In this document: one piece after another, positions 45,376-52,937 of the stretch
Layout: each line of letters opens with the position of its first letter
Numbering within the stretch: the first letter of the stretch is position 1
Origin: Archangium sp.
GTDB taxonomy: Bacteria; Myxococcota; Myxococcia; Myxococcales; Myxococcaceae
DNA length: 61,164 nucleotides
Reading direction: 5' to 3'
Assembly: GCA_016792935.1 (NCBI GenBank)
Contig: JAEUJS010000556.1
Location: 1-61,164, forward strand
The notes under the pieces: generated by a model
Told to the model about the DNA's origin: nothing
Seen by the model: only the letters and a program-made list of their open reading frames with translations
The model's database searches: none
Program-made: the position numbers and the translations under genes

Positions 45376-45935
45376 CGCGCACCTCCCGCGTGCTCGAGCT
45401 CTTCGAGGCGCTGCACTTCCGCGGCGAACTCGCGGCGCGCGTAGAACAACCGCGTCCACACCGTCTTGAGCGGGATGTCGAGCGCCTGCGCGGTCTCTTC
45501 ACCCGTGAGACCCTGCAGCTCGAACAACACGAACACGTCACGCTTCGCGCTCGAGAGCGGCGTCAGCGCGCGCTGCACGAAGGCCGACGCCTGCTTCTGT
45601 TCCAGCGTGCGCGCGGGCGACTCGGCGTTGGCGAGCTCCTTCGCGTCGTCGAGCCCCAACCACCGCTTCCACGTCGCGCTGCGGCGGCGGGTGGCGGCGA
45701 CCTTGGTTGCCACTCCGAAGAGCCACGCGACCGGTGAGGCGGCCGCTGCGAGGTCCCCCGACTTGCGCAGCGCCACCACGAAGACTTCCTGCACCAGGTC
45801 GTCCGCGTCGATGCCAGGACCCGCGAGGCGCTGCAGTGTCAGCCGCAACGACGGCGCGTGCGCCACGTAGAGCTTGCGCACGTCGTCGAGCGACAGCGCA
45901 GCGGCTCCAGAGGCGACATCAATCTGCGCGGTCAC
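45372..45935 (-). CDS. ECF-type RNA polymerase sigma factor
   Basis: 187 residues from GTG 45935, chosen because AAAGGAG lies 8 nt upstream. Region 2 contains LQRLAGPGIDADDLVQEVFVVALRKS and a following AWLFGVATKVAATRRR. Region 4 contains LTPLSSAKRDVFVLFELQGL, GEETAQALDIPLKTVWTRLF. The length and layout fit an extracytoplasmic-function sigma factor. The stop overlaps the anti-sigma start (ATGA). The vWA lipoprotein, barrel, sigma and anti-sigma genes all lie in one orientation, suggesting a signalling unit. A motif shared with the vWA gene lies just upstream. Confidence 0.88.
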   Translation of the reverse strand: MTAQIDVASGAAALSLDDVRKLYVAHAPSLRLTLQRLAGPGIDADDLVQEVFVVALRKSGDLAAAASPVAWLFGVATKVAATRRRSATWKRWLGLDDAKELANAESPARTLEQKQASAFVQRALTPLSSAKRDVFVLFELQGLTGEETAQALDIPLKTVWTRLFYARREFAAEVQRLEELEHAGGAR

Positions 45936-45955
45936 CAGCACGACTCCTTTGTGCT

Positions 45956-45977
45956 CGAATCGCCTGAAAGCTTCAGA
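45956..45977 (-). promoter_or_regulatory. Shared motif upstream of the ECF sigma gene, TCTGAAGCTTTC...CGATTCG
   Basis: On the minus strand TCTGAAGCTTTC is followed by AGGCGATTCG, about 20 bp before the sigma start. An identical TCTGAAGCTTTC, followed by TGCCGCTCG, lies before the vWA lipoprotein gene (49163-49183). TGAAGC could be an ECF-type -35 box, with CACA in both at a 16-nt distance. Inferred: autoregulation and shared control. Confidence 0.4.
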
Positions 45978-45997
45978 TCCAACTCCGGTCTCGACAC

Positions 45998-47158
45998 CTA
46001 CGGCCACGCGATGGAAAGCCCCGCAACTCCAGCCACTTGCCAGATGCCGAGCGTGAAGGTCGGCCCGCCCGAGACGATGAGCTGATCCGACGGCAGGCGC
46101 AAGGCGACCGAACCCCTCAACACGAAGAACAACGGAGGGAGGAGCCGCACCCACATCGTCAACATCGCCGACGGCCCGATGCCCATCAGCGGGAGCGAGC
46201 CGTTGTTCGAGAACCCGCGCGTGGTGGCCATGAGTCGGAAGCCGCGTGCGCCGAGCCCGAGGTCGAACGAGAAGCGGTCGTAGAACACGATGCGCGCGCG
46301 CCCGTGCACGCCGAGCGACTGCGTGCTGAAGGTGAGCTGGCCTCCGTTGGGGTTCGCGGCATCGGCGATGACGGTCGAGTCGCCGTCGAGCACGCCATCG
46401 AGCGTGACGCCGAGCGGCCCGAAGTTGCCGATGTCGGCGACCAGCGTGCCGGTGAGCGTGACGGGCGTCTCGAGCAGTGACGAGAAGCCACCCGCGAGCG
46501 CGACGCGAATCTCGACGTGCGACGGAGGCACCCGCACCACGCCCGGCCCTTTGATTTCCGCCTCAGGTGGCGCTCGCACGCGCACGGGTGGTGCTGGTGG
46601 TGGGCGAGAGACGAGCTCGACGCCCGAGATGCCCGCATCGATGGTCGCCAGCAGCGCCACCAGGTCCACTGGACCCGCGTCGACCGCGGCCAGCTCCTCG
46701 CCCGCATCGCCGGGCTGGTCGTTCACGGTGGCGACGCCCGCATCGCTCGGAGTCGGCGTGCTCTTCACCACCACCTTCTTCGGAGGCGGCGGAACGACCG
46801 CTCCGGCATCGGGCTTCGGGGAATCAATCAGAGGTGGCGTCAGCGGCCCGCTCTTCGCCCACTCGCGAATCAGCGTGACGACGGCGAACTCGACGCCTTC
46901 ACACCCGCGGCGCACGGGCACGGTGCGCACGAAGAGCACCGCGTCTCTGGTGCGCCGCGCGCGAAGACGCACGCCGTCCTGGCCAGACACGTCGACGTCG
47001 AGCACTCCGCTCTCGGCGACCGTCAGGCCCACACGTTCCAGCTCCGCGAGGAGCGAGGCCTGCTTCACGCACGGGGTCTCGTCGGCGACCGAGAGCGAAA
47101 TCGGTTCTCCGGCCAGCGCGTGCCCCGCGACGAAGAGGATCAGGAGCGCCGCCCGCAT
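45998..47158 (-). CDS. Outer-membrane beta-barrel-like protein with Pro/Asp-rich linker
   Basis: 386 residues with a signal peptide (MRAALLILFVAGHALA). The first ~110 residues resemble a small periplasmic domain (LDVDVSGQDGVRLRARRTRDAVLFVRTVPVRRGCEG). Then comes a linker rich in Pro and DAG/DAGP, and a C-terminal part with alternating strands typical of an outer-membrane barrel (VEIRVALAGGFSSLLE; FSFDLGLGARGFRLMATT; FFVLRGSVALRLPS). It lies 22 bp after the vWA gene and before the ECF sigma gene, so it may be the sensor or a partner of that system (inference). Confidence 0.68.
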   Translation of the reverse strand: MRAALLILFVAGHALAGEPISLSVADETPCVKQASLLAELERVGLTVAESGVLDVDVSGQDGVRLRARRTRDAVLFVRTVPVRRGCEGVEFAVVTLIREWAKSGPLTPPLIDSPKPDAGAVVPPPPKKVVVKSTPTPSDAGVATVNDQPGDAGEELAAVDAGPVDLVALLATIDAGISGVELVSRPPPAPPVRVRAPPEAEIKGPGVVRVPPSHVEIRVALAGGFSSLLETPVTLTGTLVADIGNFGPLGVTLDGVLDGDSTVIADAANPNGGQLTFSTQSLGVHGRARIVFYDRFSFDLGLGARGFRLMATTRGFSNNGSLPLMGIGPSAMLTMWVRLLPPLFFVLRGSVALRLPSDQLIVSGGPTFTLGIWQVAGVAGLSIAWP

Positions 47159-47180
47159 CGCCCCGACCTTACTCCTGCGC

Positions 47181-49145
47181 TCAAGGCATCAACGCTGCCT
47201 GGTTTGCGCAGTACGCGTTCCACCCCACGGCGCCGAAGCGGCTGAGGTCCTGGAAGTGACTCTCGAAGAGCGTGACGTCGAGGTTGGCCGGCACGAGGAC
47301 CGATGGCTCGACCGTGGCGTCGCGTCGAGAGAAGGCACACGCGGCGCGCCAGCGACCAGCCGCTTCGGGCACGAGGTCGGGCGCTTCGGCGAACCACAGC
47401 TTGAAGAGATTCACGCCCGCCGGCACGCCGACCGTGCCCGTTCCGCCCGGCACCGCAGCCATCGGCAGGCCCGTTACGCGCAGGTCGTAGCAGGTGCTGC
47501 CATTGGGCTGGGTGCGCGGCGTGCGCGACACCGTCACGCCACCCAGAAGCGCGTCGCTGAAGTGCGGGTCGGTGCCGCGGAGCACCTCGTCGAAGTCGGT
47601 GGTGCCGTCTCCATCACTGTCGGCGGCGGGGTCGATGCGCGTCAGCGGGTCGAGCTGGAAGCGCACCTCGAGCCCATCGGGGAGTCCGTCGCGGTCGGTG
47701 TCGACCATCGTCGCGCGCGTGCCGAGGAAGGCTTCAGCGAACTGACTGAGGCCGTCGCCATCGGAGTCGCGCGCCACGCAGCCGAGCGTGAGCGGCGCCT
47801 GCGGGTCGCAGCCGCGCGCGTCACGCACGCTGGGGTCGAAGCCCATCGCGCTGCGCTCGACCTCGAAGCGGTCGTCGAAGCCGTCGCCATCGGAGTCGGT
47901 CTCTGCTCCGTTCGTGCCGCGTGAGGCCTCTTCGGCGTCGGGGAGCCCATCGCTGTCCTGGTCGAGTTCCCACGCGCCGTGCCACGCGACGACCGACATC
48001 GGCTGGAGGATGAAGGTCTTCTCGACGTTGAGCGCGGCGAGCGAGTCGAAGTCGATGCCGGTGAGGCCCGCGTTGCCGAACGCAGCGAGCCCGGCGGTGT
48101 CGGCGAACTCCGCGAAGCTGCCGCCGCCATGCGTGGACAGCTCGTTGAGAATCGCGCGCGCCTCGATGTACGCGAACGCCGCGTTGCTCGGGGGCGCCAC
48201 TGGCCCGGGCCAGCGCAGCTTCTGGCCAAGCACGTCGTCGCAGATGGGCCCGCAGGTCGAGATGCTCTGCAGGTTGCTGAGCAGCACGGAGGAGAAGCGC
48301 ACGTCACCGATGTGGTGCGCTGCTTTGAGCGCGATGAGTTGATCCACCACGTTGATGAGCTGGCCGTCCTGGTTGCGATCAGACCCCGCGATGAAGCCGG
48401 TGATGGCGTCGGGGTCCATCGGGTCGATGGTGTTGCAGAAGCCCGGTTGGCTGTCGGGCCACACTCCGCGCGGCGTGTCGTCGTCGGCGTACGACGGCAG
48501 CGAGTCGTTGCGGGAGCAGCGCGGCTCGGGCGGGCCATCGGTGATGAGCACCACCACGTACCGGGTCAACGCGAGCTCTTCGGGGTTGATTTGCTCCAGC
48601 GCCGCGACGTCGGACGCGATGAGGCCGTGCGCGAACTCGAGCGCGCCTTGCAGGTCGCTCGCCTTGCCGAGCTCGGCCTGGAGGGTATTGACGCGCGCGC
48701 GCAGGGAGTTGTCGGGGCGCGCGAAGCGAGTGGCCCCGCTGAACGGCGGCCACACGCCCCTCACGTTGGTCTCGTACGGCACCAGCGCCATCGAGATGTT
48801 CGGCGACGCCGTGGCGAAGTCGATGAGCTTGTTGACTGCTCGCACGCGCGCGGGCTGCGTGACGCCCGGCGGCGACACTGAATACATCTCGCAGAAGCCC
48901 GGGCTCCCCTGGCTGCCGGGTGGGTCGATGATGCAGTTCGAGCCCGACTGGTCCACCAGCACGACGAGCTTCACGGGGAACGCCGTCGGGTCGGGCACCG
49001 CAGTGCACACCTGACCCGAGAGCGTGGCGGTGGTGGCGGGGACGCCCGCGTCGACGTTGCCGCCGATGGTGTTCACGCGCGGGCTGCAGGCGGAGGCGAC
49101 GAGGAGTGCGACGGCGAGCGGCTCCCAGAGGGCTTTGCTTCGCAT
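47181..49145 (-). CDS. vWA-domain lipoprotein with thrombospondin-3-type calcium repeats
   Basis: 654 residues from ATG 49145 with lipobox VASAC (a GTG at 49163 would add six residues). Residues ~55-330 form a von Willebrand A domain with the MIDAS start LVDQSGS, VITDGPPEPRC and later Asp/Thr residues. From ~375 to 520 are DxDxDG repeats (DQDSDGLPDAEE, DSDGDGFDDRFE, DSDGDGLSQFAE, DTDRDGLPDGLE, DSDGDGTTDFDE) that should bind calcium. A C-terminal beta domain follows. An outer-surface adhesion-type lipoprotein, likely the first gene of the ECF locus. Confidence 0.82.
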   Translation of the reverse strand: MRSKALWEPLAVALLVASACSPRVNTIGGNVDAGVPATTATLSGQVCTAVPDPTAFPVKLVVLVDQSGSNCIIDPPGSQGSPGFCEMYSVSPPGVTQPARVRAVNKLIDFATASPNISMALVPYETNVRGVWPPFSGATRFARPDNSLRARVNTLQAELGKASDLQGALEFAHGLIASDVAALEQINPEELALTRYVVVLITDGPPEPRCSRNDSLPSYADDDTPRGVWPDSQPGFCNTIDPMDPDAITGFIAGSDRNQDGQLINVVDQLIALKAAHHIGDVRFSSVLLSNLQSISTCGPICDDVLGQKLRWPGPVAPPSNAAFAYIEARAILNELSTHGGGSFAEFADTAGLAAFGNAGLTGIDFDSLAALNVEKTFILQPMSVVAWHGAWELDQDSDGLPDAEEASRGTNGAETDSDGDGFDDRFEVERSAMGFDPSVRDARGCDPQAPLTLGCVARDSDGDGLSQFAEAFLGTRATMVDTDRDGLPDGLEVRFQLDPLTRIDPAADSDGDGTTDFDEVLRGTDPHFSDALLGGVTVSRTPRTQPNGSTCYDLRVTGLPMAAVPGGTGTVGVPAGVNLFKLWFAEAPDLVPEAAGRWRAACAFSRRDATVEPSVLVPANLDVTLFESHFQDLSRFGAVGWNAYCANQAALMP

Positions 49146-49162
49146 GGTGTGCGGGTGTGTCA

Positions 49163-49183
49163 CGAGCGGCAGAAAGCTTCAGA
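49163..49183 (-). promoter_or_regulatory. Shared motif upstream of the vWA lipoprotein gene
   Basis: TCTGAAGCTTTC followed by TGCCGCTCG on the minus strand, ending 18 bp from the ATG. See the matching site at 45956-45977. The distance to the start is short, implying a very short leader if this is a promoter. Confidence 0.4.
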
Positions 49184-49270
49184 AAAGGGGGCGGAAATGA
49201 TCCGTGATCTGTCAGGTCGAGTGACAGTTCGGTCGAAAGTCGAGAGTCCCACAACGTCCGACAACGCGGC

Positions 49271-50020
49271 ATGACTCTCTCCCGCGCCACCGTTTCGAAT
49301 CGTGCTGCTGCCGTTCGCTCTGCGCTGCTGAAGGCCGACGTGAACCGCGATGGAAAGTTGTCCGCCGCGGAGCAGCGTCGCGCGACGAACGCGCTGACTG
49401 GAGCGAACGACGTCGCGGTTCGCGAGGCATACAAGCAGGCGCGCATGCGCAGCGGCTTCGTGAGCGTGTCGAAGGCGCGCGGCCTGGTGAACCTGGCGTT
49501 GTCTCGTGCGCTCGCGGCCGATGGAAATCGCAACGGCGTCTCGGCGACGGAGCGCGCGCGGCTGAGCGGTCCCATCGCGCGGGCGCTGACGCGGGGCGCG
49601 ACGGGCGGCACCACGGGTCCGAAGCCCACCGGAAACATCGGCACCTTTGGTCCGAAGGCGAAGCGGCTCGCGGAGGCGGCGCGTCGTCAGGCCCGCTTGA
49701 TGAACACGCGTGGTTGGTGCGCGCGCGGAGTGAATCGTGCGTTGCGCGCGGCCGGGCTCTACGTGTCGCCGCTGCCAAGCGCGTACATGTACGCGAAGAA
49801 GTTGTCGGGCGATTCGCGGTTCCGCGAGATCCACGGCCTGAGCAAGGCGCAGCTGACGAAGCTGCCTCCGGGCGCGATTGCGGTGTTCGAGGGCTACACG
49901 GGTGGCCGGTCGAAGCACGGGCACATCTTCGTTTCGCTCGGCAACGGGCTCGAGGCGAGCGACCACATTCAGCGCATCGCGACCCACGGTCGTTTCCGCG
50001 TGTTCGTCCCGAAGGGCTGA
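49271..50020 (+). CDS. Protein with EF-hand-like loop and CHAP/NlpC-like Cys-His domain
   Basis: 249 residues without a visible signal peptide. Residues 21-36 carry an EF-hand-like loop (KADVNRDGKLSAAEQ) and a similar DGNRNGVSATE occurs near residue 84. The C-terminal ~110 residues have the order Cys (RGWCARGVNRALRAAG), then PPGAIAVFEGY, KHGHIFVSLGNGLEASDH, giving a Cys-His-(Asp) set like CHAP/NlpC peptidoglycan amidases. It may cut cell-wall peptides, perhaps in prey or in other cells. Lack of a signal means a non-Sec export route or lysis is needed (inference). Confidence 0.65.
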   Translation: MTLSRATVSNRAAAVRSALLKADVNRDGKLSAAEQRRATNALTGANDVAVREAYKQARMRSGFVSVSKARGLVNLALSRALAADGNRNGVSATERARLSGPIARALTRGATGGTTGPKPTGNIGTFGPKAKRLAEAARRQARLMNTRGWCARGVNRALRAAGLYVSPLPSAYMYAKKLSGDSRFREIHGLSKAQLTKLPPGAIAVFEGYTGGRSKHGHIFVSLGNGLEASDHIQRIATHGRFRVFVPKG

Positions 50021-50101
50021 CCGCCGCGGAAGTTGGTGCAGTTCCAGCGATAGATCGATCTCCAAACGCATGCGTTCAACGCACCTCACCGGAGGTGTGC
50101 C

Positions 50102-51376
50102 CTGCGAATCCCCATCACTGCGACGCTCATCACGATGCTCGGCTGCGTTCACGCGCAGTCCACGTCAGCAGACTCGTCTGCTGGGAGACACGTTCAACCC
50201 GCCCAGGAAGTCGACGTCGCAGTCCTCCGAGCGAGAGGACAAGCCGGCCTCGACTCGCTCCTTGCGCGCTACGACCTGACGACCGACGCGACTGAACGCG
50301 CGAAGCTCTCCGACGCCATCACACTGGTCGCCGCGCAGAAGGACGCCGTCGTCTCGCGCCTCTATTGGTACGACGACCTCGACGCAGCGAAGGCCGAAGC
50401 GAAGCGCACCAACAAGCCCATCCTCTCGCTGCGCATGTTGGGCCGGCTCGACCAGGAGCTCTCGTGCGCCAACTCGCGCTTCTTCCGCACCACGCTGTAC
50501 GCGAACGCCGAGGTCTCGAAGTACCTGCGTGAGCACTTCGTTCTCCACTGGAGCAGCGAGCGCCCCGTTCCCGTTGCCACCATCGACTTCGGAGACGGCC
50601 GCAAGGTGACGCGCACCGTCACCGGCAACTCGATTCACTACGTGCTCGACGCGAATGGAGCAGTGGTCGACGCGCTCCCCGGGCTCTACGGCGCGAAGAC
50701 GTTCGTCGAGGTGTTGAAGCGCACCGAGGGGCCAGTCACCTGGTCGCAGCGCGCACGCGAGCGGTGGCACAACCAGGAACAGCGCGCGATGTTGGAGCGG
50801 TTCAACGCTGATCAGCAGCGCGTGGGCATCAAGACGGTGTCGAACGAGCTGCCGACGTTGCCAGGGTTGTACGTCGCGGGTGTGTGGCCGAGCGCCGAGC
50901 GTGCGGTGCCGATGGCGATGCCCAAGGCGATGGTGGAGCTGCCGATGGTGCGCGGGCTCGTGCCGGATGGTGGTGCGGGGCTGGAGAAGGACCCGACTCC
51001 ATGGGAACGCATCGCGCAGGCGCGCGCTCGGGAGTCGAAGCTCGATGCGCGGTCGCGGACGCTGGTGTTGTCGAAGAACCCGGTCGATGTGACGTCGCCG
51101 ACGGTGCCGGTGCTGAGCGAGGGGTTGGCGGATCAGATGATCAGTCGGTTGGAAGCGAGCATCGCGGCGGACACGGCGCGCAATGAGTACGCGCTGCACG
51201 CGGTGATTCATCGCTGGCTGCAGGAGAACCCGAGCGTGTCGATGACAGACTTGAATCGCGAGGTGTACGCGCGGTTGTTCCTGACGCCCGCGACGGATCC
51301 CTGGCTGGGCTTGGTTCCGGCGCTCACGTGGACTGGTTTGCCGAACGACGGCATTCAGCTGTCGAAAGCGAAGTGA
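50102..51376 (+). CDS. Thioredoxin-like lipoprotein, probable CTG start
   Basis: About 424 residues if started at CTG 50102, 413 if at ATG 50135. CTG 50102 is proposed because GGAGG lies 6 nt upstream and it yields a lipoprotein-type signal (RIPITATLITMLGC); starting at the ATG leaves only MLGC. A thioredoxin-like region lies at about 75-210 (AKAEAKRTNKPILSLRMLGR; DQELSCANSRFFRTTLY; HYVLDANGAVVDALPGLYG). The usual CxxC is not clear. The rest is helical. It ends in the gap containing fold-back element B. Function unknown. Confidence 0.6.
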   Translation: MRIPITATLITMLGCVHAQSTSADSSAGRHVQPAQEVDVAVLRARGQAGLDSLLARYDLTTDATERAKLSDAITLVAAQKDAVVSRLYWYDDLDAAKAEAKRTNKPILSLRMLGRLDQELSCANSRFFRTTLYANAEVSKYLREHFVLHWSSERPVPVATIDFGDGRKVTRTVTGNSIHYVLDANGAVVDALPGLYGAKTFVEVLKRTEGPVTWSQRARERWHNQEQRAMLERFNADQQRVGIKTVSNELPTLPGLYVAGVWPSAERAVPMAMPKAMVELPMVRGLVPDGGAGLEKDPTPWERIAQARARESKLDARSRTLVLSKNPVDVTSPTVPVLSEGLADQMISRLEASIAADTARNEYALHAVIHRWLQENPSVSMTDLNREVYARLFLTPATDPWLGLVPALTWTGLPNDGIQLSKAK

Positions 51377-51403
51377 GCGCTGAAGACGATCGCCAAACGG
51401 CTC

Positions 51404-51646
51404 TGAGGTCGAAGTCGATCAAGGTGTCCGTCGCCGTGCTCGACGCCGACGTGCCTCTCGAGCTTCGGGCGAGTTGTTCGCACTTCATGAGGGAGGGGGG
51501 CGTTGGTCGATTTTGGGTAGTTAGAACTACCTGAAGTCGTCACGCGCCCTGCCCTCTGTGCATCAACTGAGGAAATTCGGCTCGAAGCTCGAGGGGCACG
51601 CGCAATTTCGGCAGTGCGTTCGCCACCCAGCCCTCACTTCGACCCC
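51404..51646. repeat. Fold-back element B, ~243 bp, between convergent genes
   Basis: The outer block TGAGGTCGAAGT (51404-51415) pairs with CACTTCGACCCCA (51634-51646). About 35 bp inward on each side, CGTGCCTCTCGAGCTTCGGG (51450-51469) pairs with its near-exact complement at 51580-51600. Inner GAGGGAGGGGGGCG pairs with CGCGCCCTGCCCTC, and the centre has a perfect small hairpin GGTAGTT-ag-AACTACC (51516-51531). The right arm shares blocks CTGCCGAAA, GCCCCTC and TTCGAGCCGAA (minus strand) with element A. No gene is seen in this gap. Confidence 0.65.
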
Positions 51647-51663
51647 AAGGCAGTTGTTCGTCA

Positions 51664-52155
51664 TCACTTCATCGGGCCGACGTACCCGCGCTCGCGCAGC
51701 TGCTTCTCCACCAGCGCCTCGTGCGCCTGCTCGATGGGCCGCGCCGCATCGCCATGAAGCGCACGCATCGCCGCGCCAATCGCCTCGAGCGACGACATGC
51801 CGCCACTCGGCGCCGCACGCAGACTCACGCGACCTTCCGGAGCGACCAGCGACCACTGCCGCAACTTCCGCAGCTCGGGCACGCGCTGCATCATCTTGCG
51901 CGCCTGACTCCACGAACCGTCGAGCACCACCACGGTCTTCGGCGGCGGCGTCGGCACACCACCCACCCCACCCGGCCACAACAACCACGCGTCGTGCAGA
52001 TCATCGACCCGCAGCTCGACGCCCTGCACGCCGAACATCCGCACCTCGAGCTCGGGCCACGTGCCGCTCGCCGCGCGAATGGTGTTGGACCGCTGCGCCA
52101 ACTCCAGCACGTGCTGAATGACGACCACCCCCGTACGTTCTCCAACACCACTCAT
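51664..52155 (-). CDS. DTW-domain protein (tRNA-uridine aminocarboxypropyltransferase-like)
   Basis: 163 residues if started at ATG 52155; further in-frame ATGs (for example 52167) would lengthen it slightly. DTW proteins of the TapT/TuaA type add the 3-amino-3-carboxypropyl group of SAM to a uridine in tRNA. Features: VVVIQHVLELAQRSNTIRAA, LLWPGG, and KTVVVLDGSWSQARKMMQRV, where DGSW stands for the D-T-W motif. The usual N-terminal Cys cluster is not seen. The start codon overlaps that of the divergent gene (CATG). Confidence 0.72.
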   Translation of the reverse strand: MSGVGERTGVVVIQHVLELAQRSNTIRAASGTWPELEVRMFGVQGVELRVDDLHDAWLLWPGGVGGVPTPPPKTVVVLDGSWSQARKMMQRVPELRKLRQWSLVAPEGRVSLRAAPSGGMSSLEAIGAAMRALHGDAARPIEQAHEALVEKQLRERGYVGPMK

Positions 52156-52570
52156 GCGCTCACTCATCTTGATGCTCGCCGTGCTGTTCTCTTTCACCGC
52201 CATGGCCGACGAGAAGGAGAAAGACGAACTGAAATTGCCCGAAGGCAGCGCCGACTACACGCGCACGCTGAAGCTGGTGCTCGAGTACAAGCACAAGAAG
52301 ATCGACTTGAAGGCGCTCGAGAAGAAGCTGCTCGCGCTCAAGTTGCCGCCGCACGGCCAGGGTGACCTGTACATCACCGCTCCGTCGCCGATGCCGCCAC
52401 CGGGCGTGAAGTTCGAGCCGGCGCTGATGCCGTCCGACTGGCTCAACACCTGGGGCGAGGTCGCGATGACGTTCTGGAAGGGCGACTTGTCGCAGGCCGA
52501 CTACGAGACGTTGCACAAAGCGGCGCACGGAAAGCTGCCGGGCTTCCCGAACTGCAAGCCGAAAAATTGA
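52154..52570 (+). CDS. Small secreted protein, 138 residues
   Basis: Signal peptide MRSLILMLAVLFSFTAMA, then a charged helical part (DEKEKDELKLPEGSADYTRT, LEYKHKKIDLKALEKKLLALKLP) and a Pro-rich C-terminal half. The family is not recognised. The ATG shares its T with the start codon of the divergent DTW gene, and no ribosome site is visible before it, so leaderless translation is possible. Periplasmic by prediction. Confidence 0.65.
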   Translation: MRSLILMLAVLFSFTAMADEKEKDELKLPEGSADYTRTLKLVLEYKHKKIDLKALEKKLLALKLPPHGQGDLYITAPSPMPPPGVKFEPALMPSDWLNTWGEVAMTFWKGDLSQADYETLHKAAHGKLPGFPNCKPKN

Positions 52571-52601
52571 TCAGGGCCGCGTGCGTGTCACCGTTACACG
52601 C

Positions 52602-52937
52602 ATGATCCAACGCAAACAGCCCCGTATCGAGAAGTGCCTCCCCATCAGCATCGCGTCTCCGAACAAGGCGCCGTCTGATCGCCGCGCGGCGCTGTCGTCT
52701 GATCTCTCCTCGAACGGCTTCTGCCTCGAGACCACCTCGCTGCGTCGTGCGGGTGAGACCGTCACCGGCTACGTGCTCCACGGCAACAAGGAGCTCACCT
52801 TCTCGGGCAAGGTGAAGTGGGTGCAGCACGGCAACCCGATGGCGAGCACGTGGCACCGCATGGGCGTGGAGTTCATTCGCGTCTCGCCCGGCCTGCGCGC
52901 GTTGTTGTCGATGCTGACCAACCCGACGCTCCGCTAA
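52602..52937 (+). CDS. PilZ-like domain protein
   Basis: 111 residues. The SSDLSSNGFCLETTS segment matches the D/NxSxxG signature of PilZ domains that bind cyclic di-GMP, and beta strands follow (GKVKWVQHG...HRMGVEFIRVSPGLRALLS). The N-terminal RxxxR of PilZ is not clear (RKQPR and RIEK are candidates), so the ability to bind cyclic di-GMP is uncertain. An in-frame GTG at 52581 would add seven residues. The stop overlaps the stop of the convergent gene (CTAA). Confidence 0.65.
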   Translation: MIQRKQPRIEKCLPISIASPNKAPSDRRAALSSDLSSNGFCLETTSLRRAGETVTGYVLHGNKELTFSGKVKWVQHGNPMASTWHRMGVEFIRVSPGLRALLSMLTNPTLR

